DNA of 12,295 nucleotides from Pseudomonadota bacterium (GTDB lineage Bacteria > Myxococcota > Polyangia > Polyangiales > Polyangiaceae), in contig JAEZYO010000377.1 of assembly GCA_023419055.1 (NCBI GenBank), forward strand, positions 1-12,295, in the 5' to 3' direction. Of the stretch, positions 9,156 through 12,295 are shown in pieces. The notes under the pieces are model-generated. The model had not been told where the DNA came from, ran no database searches, and saw only the letters and a list, made by a program, of their open reading frames with translations. Made by a program: the position numbers and the translations under genes. Each line of letters starts with the position of its first letter. Positions within the stretch are counted from its first letter, which is position 1.

Positions 9156-9462
9156 CGAGACCTTCGCGCCGGTGCGCGACAGAGAACGTGTACCTTACTT
9201 CGCTTCATGAAGTTGCCGTGCGCGGACAGATCTTGACCTACCGGCCCACCGATTTTGCTCGACCGGCGCGGGCGACTTCTCGGACTTGGACTTTTCACCC
9301 TTAACGGATTTGAAGCCGGACCGCCCCTGCACCGTCCATCTCGAAAGCGAGAGGATCGGTAAGGCCCCCGCCCTTGCGCTCGTTATACCGTTTGGACTAC
9401 CGCTTGAGAGAACGGGCCGTCTCGACCCGTCTCTACCGCCTCTAAAGAGGAGTATCGAATCC
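9156..9462. promoter_or_regulatory. Divergent control region between dnaE and the OmpA-like gene
   Basis: This 307-base gap must carry promoters for both genes, but no pair of -35/-10 boxes stands out. It contains a 10-base palindrome CTTCATGAAG (9203-9212), a hairpin TCTCG-AAAG-CGAGA (9339-9352), and a stem ACGGG (9412-9416) with CCCGT (9426-9430), extended across a bulge by AGAG (9407-9410)/CTCT (9431-9434), 10 bases before the ribosome site AAAGAGGAG (9444-9452). The last two would lie in the 5' leader of the OmpA-like mRNA. Confidence 0.4.
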
Positions 9463-10140
9463 ATGCTTCGCAGCAAGACCTTGGTTTTCACTCTGGTGAG
9501 CGCCGCGCTCGCGCTTCCCGCCATCAGCGGTTGTTCGACCTCTGCGTCGTTCAAAGCCGGAGGCAACGAAGCTGCGAGCCCGCCGCCGCCGCCTCCTCCG
9601 CCCCCGCCGCCGCCTCCTCCGCCCGCTGAAGAGCCGAAGGCCGAAGAGCCCAAGAAGGAGGAGCCGAAGGCCGAGGAGCCCAAGAAGGAAGAGCCGAAGA
9701 AGGAAGAGAAGTCGACGGCCGTCGTCAAGGGCAACAGCATCCAGATCCCCGGCCAGATCGAGTTCGATACCGGCAAGGCGACGTTGAAGGCCGGCGGCGA
9801 GAGCGAGAAGGTGCTCGAGCAGCTGAAGCTCTACCTCGAGCAGAACCCGCGCGTGACCAAGCTCCGCATCGAAGGTCACACCGACAATGTGGGTAGCGCC
9901 GAATCGAACCTTCAACTTTCCGGTGAGCGCGCCCTCACGATCAAGGCCTGGCTCATCTCGAAGAACGTGAAGAAGGAGCGCCTCCTCGCCGTCGGCTTCG
10001 GTCAGAACAAGCCCGTCGCCGACAACGCTACCCCGGAGGGTCAGGCCAAGAACCGGCGCACCGAGTTCCGCATCGCCGAGCTCAACGGCAAGAAGTACAT
10101 GGGCATGGATCCGACGGGCGGAGGCAAGGTCTTCGAGTAG
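9463..10140 (+). CDS. OmpA/Pal-family peptidoglycan-binding lipoprotein
   Basis: The 225-residue product starts at ATG 9463, after AAAGAGGAG. Although the frame opens further upstream, this start gives a lipoprotein signal: basic MLRSK, a hydrophobic stretch and lipobox ISGC with C24. An uninterrupted run of 15 prolines (40-54) follows, then a charged EEPK(A/K) linker (56-83), probably to span the periplasm and cell wall. The C-terminal OmpA domain (about 92-205) begins IPGQIEFDTGKATLK and contains GHTDNVGS with D141, LSGERA with R156 (the pair that binds the diaminopimelate of peptidoglycan in OmpA-like domains), and NRRTEFRI. It therefore tethers the outer membrane to peptidoglycan. Pal itself usually has a short linker and sits with tol genes; none are here, so I call the family but not pal. 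Confidence 0.95.
   Translation: MLRSKTLVFTLVSAALALPAISGCSTSASFKAGGNEAASPPPPPPPPPPPPPPPAEEPKAEEPKKEEPKAEEPKKEEPKKEEKSTAVVKGNSIQIPGQIEFDTGKATLKAGGESEKVLEQLKLYLEQNPRVTKLRIEGHTDNVGSAESNLQLSGERALTIKAWLISKNVKKERLLAVGFGQNKPVADNATPEGQAKNRRTEFRIAELNGKKYMGMDPTGGGKVFE
9580..9711 (+). repeat. Polyproline run and EEPK repeats inside the OmpA-like gene
   Basis: Fifteen Pro codons (9580-9624, a mix of CCG, CCT and CCC) are followed by five EEPK-type units coded by near-identical GAGGAGCCGAAG-like 12-15 base repeats (9628-9711). Varied Pro codons suggest selection for the protein sequence rather than recent slippage. Fifteen Pro in a row would need elongation factor P for efficient translation. Confidence 0.85.
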
Positions 10141-10187
10141 TCACTTTCGGGAAGCTTTCGCGAGACTCCGGCGCTAGAAGGGCCGCC

Positions 10188-10811
10188 ATGCGCCGCGGGT
10201 TCGTGCTCTTGAGCTTCCTCACCGTCGTCGGGTGTCAGTCGCAACCCGAGAACGTTCGTGAGTGGCGCGCCTCGGACCACGACCACACGTCCGAGCCGGG
10301 AAATGATCAGGTAGCGGTGCCTCCCGACGGCGGCACCGCACCCGAGCTCGCCGCTCACGGGCTCGACGAGGTCACGCTGGTGGCCTGGCAGCAAAACTGC
10401 ACCCGCTGTCACGGCGTCATCGGCCGGGGTGACGGCCCGCAGGGCCCGTCGATGAAGGCAACGGACCTGACGAACCCCGCGTGGCAGCGCTCGGTGAAAG
10501 ACGAGCAGATCGCGCGCGCCATTCGCGAGGGACGCGGCCTGATGCCGCCGTTCGCGCTTCCGGAGTCCACCGTCACCGGGCTCGTGCGGCTGATCCGTTT
10601 GCTGGATCTCTCGCGCGCCGAACGGCACTCCGACGCGGGAGCCTCCGACGCAGGAGCGTCTGACGCCGGCGCGAGAGACGGCGGCCCCATGAACGTGGGA
10701 GCGCCGGACGCCGGTGGCACAAAAGTGAAGAATGTAGGGAGCGCTGCCGCGAGCGCCTTACCCCCTACGCCGCAGCCAAAGCCACCAGCGCCCGCGTCTT
10801 CAGTCCCATGA
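10188..10811 (+). CDS. c-type cytochrome lipoprotein
   Basis: The 207-residue protein starts at ATG 10188, preceded by AGAAGGG with about five bases of spacing. A short signal ends in lipobox VVGC (C16), so the mature protein should be lipid-anchored outside the inner membrane. One haem-binding motif CTRCH (C71, C74, H75) follows QQN, as in class I cytochromes c. GRGDGPQGP comes after it, and M119 in GRGLMPPF is the likely sixth ligand. The size of this region (about 66-140) fits a single mono-haem cytochrome c domain of the cytochrome cbb3/alcohol-dehydrogenase type. The last 60 residues are low-complexity: three exact SDAGA repeats (coded at 10629-10673), then Pro/Ala-rich sequence, probably disordered. 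It carries electrons, but the partner is not encoded here. It lies 47 bases after the OmpA-like gene and may be co-transcribed. Confidence 0.88.
   Translation: MRRGFVLLSFLTVVGCQSQPENVREWRASDHDHTSEPGNDQVAVPPDGGTAPELAAHGLDEVTLVAWQQNCTRCHGVIGRGDGPQGPSMKATDLTNPAWQRSVKDEQIARAIREGRGLMPPFALPESTVTGLVRLIRLLDLSRAERHSDAGASDAGASDAGARDGGPMNVGAPDAGGTKVKNVGSAAASALPPTPQPKPPAPASSVP
10629..10673 (+). repeat. Three 15-bp repeats coding SDAGA
   Basis: Three successive 15-base units encode Ser-Asp-Ala-Gly-Ala in the tail of the cytochrome gene. Third positions differ between units, so the protein repeat is better kept than the DNA repeat. Similar SDAG-rich linkers are frequent in myxobacterial exported proteins, as far as I recall. 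Confidence 0.8.
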
Positions 10812-10854
10812 CGTCGCGCGGCCTTCTTTCCACGCACCCGGCGAGTGATGAACG

Positions 10855-11238
10855 ATGACCCGCGAAGCGTGGACTCGGAGGCTCGCCGCGCTGGTGTTTC
10901 TCACTGGGATCGTTCTCGCTTTCGTGACCTTCGCGGAGAAGGTCCGACACGAGAACACCTTGATCTTTCGCTTCGATCCTGATTTGTCTGCAAGGGTCCG
11001 GCGCCTGACCGCAAGCTGGATACCCGTCGGTGAGCTCGAAGCCACGGGTGGCGTTATCCTGAATTTTCCAGGTGGGCCAGGTCGAGAGGTGCGACAGGTG
11101 GTGTCGGTACCTGATGGCGAGTACATGATTTCGATCGAGGTGGAGCCGAGAAGTCTGGTTGAGACTTCGCACGCGCGTCGCGTTACGCTGACGGGAACGG
11201 AGATCGTCATCCCGATCACGACTCGAGGCTTCGAGTGA
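10855..11238 (+). CDS. Small single-pass membrane protein, function unknown
   Basis: I do not recognise this 127-residue protein. After basic MTREAWTRR, one hydrophobic segment (about 10-27, LAALVFLTGIVLAFVTF) should anchor it in the inner membrane. There is no lipobox or clear cleavage site. The remaining 100 residues alternate strands and turns (FRFDPDLSARVRRLTASWIP, GGVILNFPGG, VVSVPDGEYMISIEV, RVTLTGTEIVIPI), suggesting a small beta-sandwich outside the membrane. ATG 10855 has only a weak GAG-type ribosome site. Its stop TGA overlaps the GTG start of the FHA-sigma54 activator (GTGA), so the two are probably translationally coupled and may work together, for instance as an envelope component whose expression is tied to the regulator. 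This pairing is inference from gene order only. Confidence 0.78.
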   Translation: MTREAWTRRLAALVFLTGIVLAFVTFAEKVRHENTLIFRFDPDLSARVRRLTASWIPVGELEATGGVILNFPGGPGREVRQVVSVPDGEYMISIEVEPRSLVETSHARRVTLTGTEIVIPITTRGFE

Positions 11239-12295
11239 CCCAGGCTCCCCCGGAGATCAGAACGCAAGCCCAGACGACCGGCGGAGAGCGCTCCGAGGAC
11301 GTCGTCGTGGTGGTGCTGAACGGCGCAGCGCGCGGCACGCGCGCGGCCCTGCGAGAGAAGCTCTCGGTCGGCAAAGCCACCGACAACGATCTCGTCTTGC
11401 CCGATGACACGGTGTCTCGTCACCACTGTGTGATCGAGCGCAAGCCCGAAGGCTTCATCGTTCGCGATCTCGGATCGACCAACCACACCCGCGTCGGCCG
11501 CACCGTGATCCGTGAAGGGCGCATCGAGTCGGGCGCCACCATCACCGTGGGCGCCGTGGATCTCACGCTCCGCGCCGAGCCTGCGCGGGCGCACGTGCTG
11601 CCGAGCGAGTCGAACCATTTCGGCGACATGCTCGGCCCGAGCCTGTCGATGCGCACCATCTTCGGCGTGCTCGAGCGTATCGCTCCGACCGACGCGAGCG
11701 TGCTCATCGAAGGCGAGACCGGGACCGGCAAGGATGTCATGGCGCGGGCGCTCCACCAGCAGAGCGCGCGCAAGGACGGGCCCTTCGTCGTCGTCGATTG
11801 CGGCGCGGTGAGCTACAGCCTGATCGAGAGCGAGCTCTTCGGGCACGAGCGCGGCGCCTTCACGGGCGCCGTCGCCGCGCGCCAGGGCGCGTTCGAGCTC
11901 GCCGGTCGCGGCACCCTCTTCCTCGACGAGGTCGGCGAGCTACCGCTCGACGTGCAACCGAAGCTCTTGCGCGTCCTCGAGACCGGCGAGTTCCGGCGCG
12001 TCGGCGGCAACAAGGTGCTCACCGCCGACGCGCGCATCGTCGCGGCCACCAAGCGCAACCTGCGTGAAGAGGTCGAGCGCGGGAAGTTCCGAGAGGACCT
12101 CTATTTCCGGCTCTCGGTCGTTCCCGTCACCGTCCCTCCGCTCCGGAGCCGGCGCGACGACATCCCTGCCCTCATCGAGCGCTTCCTCGAAGTCGCCCGC
12201 AAGCGCGACCCCGCCGCAGCGGCCATCACGATCAGCCGTGAAACGCAGTCGGCCCTGGCCGCGCACGACTGGCCGGGCAACGTGCGCGAGCTCAG
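11235..12295 (+). CDS. FHA-domain sigma54-dependent transcriptional activator (3' end outside window)
   Basis: The frame starts at GTG 11235, with GAGG seven bases before it, overlaps the previous stop by four bases, and stays open to the window end (353 codons seen). An N-terminal FHA domain (about 22-115; [20 protein letters not shown], then RHHCVIE and [10 protein letters not shown]) binds phosphothreonine and replaces the usual receiver. The AAA+ domain follows: Walker A GETGTGKD (160-167), intact GAFTGA loop (207-212) that contacts sigma54, Walker B FLDEVGE with D231-E232, an arginine-rich [13 protein letters not shown] segment ([20 protein letters not shown]), and DWPGNVREL near the edge. 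The C-terminal helix-turn-helix should lie beyond 12295. FHA-type activators are numerous in myxobacteria, where Ser/Thr kinases are thought to feed them. All ATPase motifs are intact. Its target promoter is not known; no clear GG-N10-GC sigma54 site was identified upstream. Confidence 0.97.
   Translation, partial: MTQAPPEIRTQAQTTGGERSEDVVVVVLNGAARGTRAALREKLSVGKATDNDLVLPDDTVSRHHCVIERKPEGFIVRDLGSTNHTRVGRTVIREGRIESGATITVGAVDLTLRAEPARAHVLPSESNHFGDMLGPSLSMRTIFGVLERIAPTDASVLIEGETGTGKDVMARALHQQSARKDGPFVVVDCGAVSYSLIESELFGHERGAFTGAVAARQGAFELAGRGTLFLDEVGELPLDVQPKLLRVLETGEFRRVGGNKVLTADARIVAATKRNLREEVERGKFREDLYFRLSVVPVTVPPLRSRRDDIPALIERFLEVARKRDPAAAAITISRETQSALAAHDWPGNVREL

Noticed and set aside
9286..9462. 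In-frame extension of the OmpA-like protein to 9286
   Set aside because: It would bury the lipoprotein signal peptide internally; ATG 9463 has a ribosome site and a lipobox at the expected distance.

Overview
The window is high-GC DNA with strong G/C preference at third codon positions. The gene content fits a myxobacterium (Myxococcota), probably the Sorangium/Polyangium side (Polyangiales): a sigma54 activator with an FHA sensor in place of a receiver, a cytoplasmic PAS hybrid histidine kinase, surface lipoproteins with proline-rich or Ser-Asp-Ala-Gly linkers, and N-terminal PHPATV repeats that I recall only from that group. This placement is an inference from sequence; no database was searched.

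Positions 1-2770 look like an accessory, decaying island. It holds a strong GGTTCC/GGAACC hairpin (10-50), the C-terminal part of a RecA-fold AAA_25/RepA-like ATPase that has lost its Walker A region (70-564, minus), and an unrecognised 143-residue gene overlapping it (561-992, minus). Divergent from these is a polymorphic-toxin-like gene (1223-2060, plus) with three PHPATV motifs, a charged coiled coil and a C-terminal nucleic-acid/nucleotide deaminase-like domain (CAE plus CxxC). It is broken by what looks like one extra T in a TTTT run at 1852-1855. Positions 2061-2768 contain no convincing gene but carry a 41-42 bp tandem repeat array whose units contain hairpin cores.

Positions 2769-12295 look like ordinary chromosome. 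A conserved hypothetical protein starting Met-Cys-Cys-Phe (minus) is divergent from a PAS-PAS-HisKA-HATPase-REC hybrid kinase (plus). The kinase converges with dnaE, the replicative DNA polymerase III alpha subunit (minus). Divergent from dnaE is a plus-strand series: an OmpA/Pal-like peptidoglycan-binding lipoprotein, a c-type cytochrome lipoprotein, a small single-pass membrane protein, and an FHA-sigma54 activator that runs off the right edge. The last two overlap by 4 bases (GTGA) and are probably translationally coupled.

No tRNA, rRNA, CRISPR array, insertion sequence or intact transposase was seen. The most interesting items are the frameshifted PHPATV-tagged deaminase toxin and the hairpin-bearing tandem repeat array beside it, in the place where an immunity gene would be expected.
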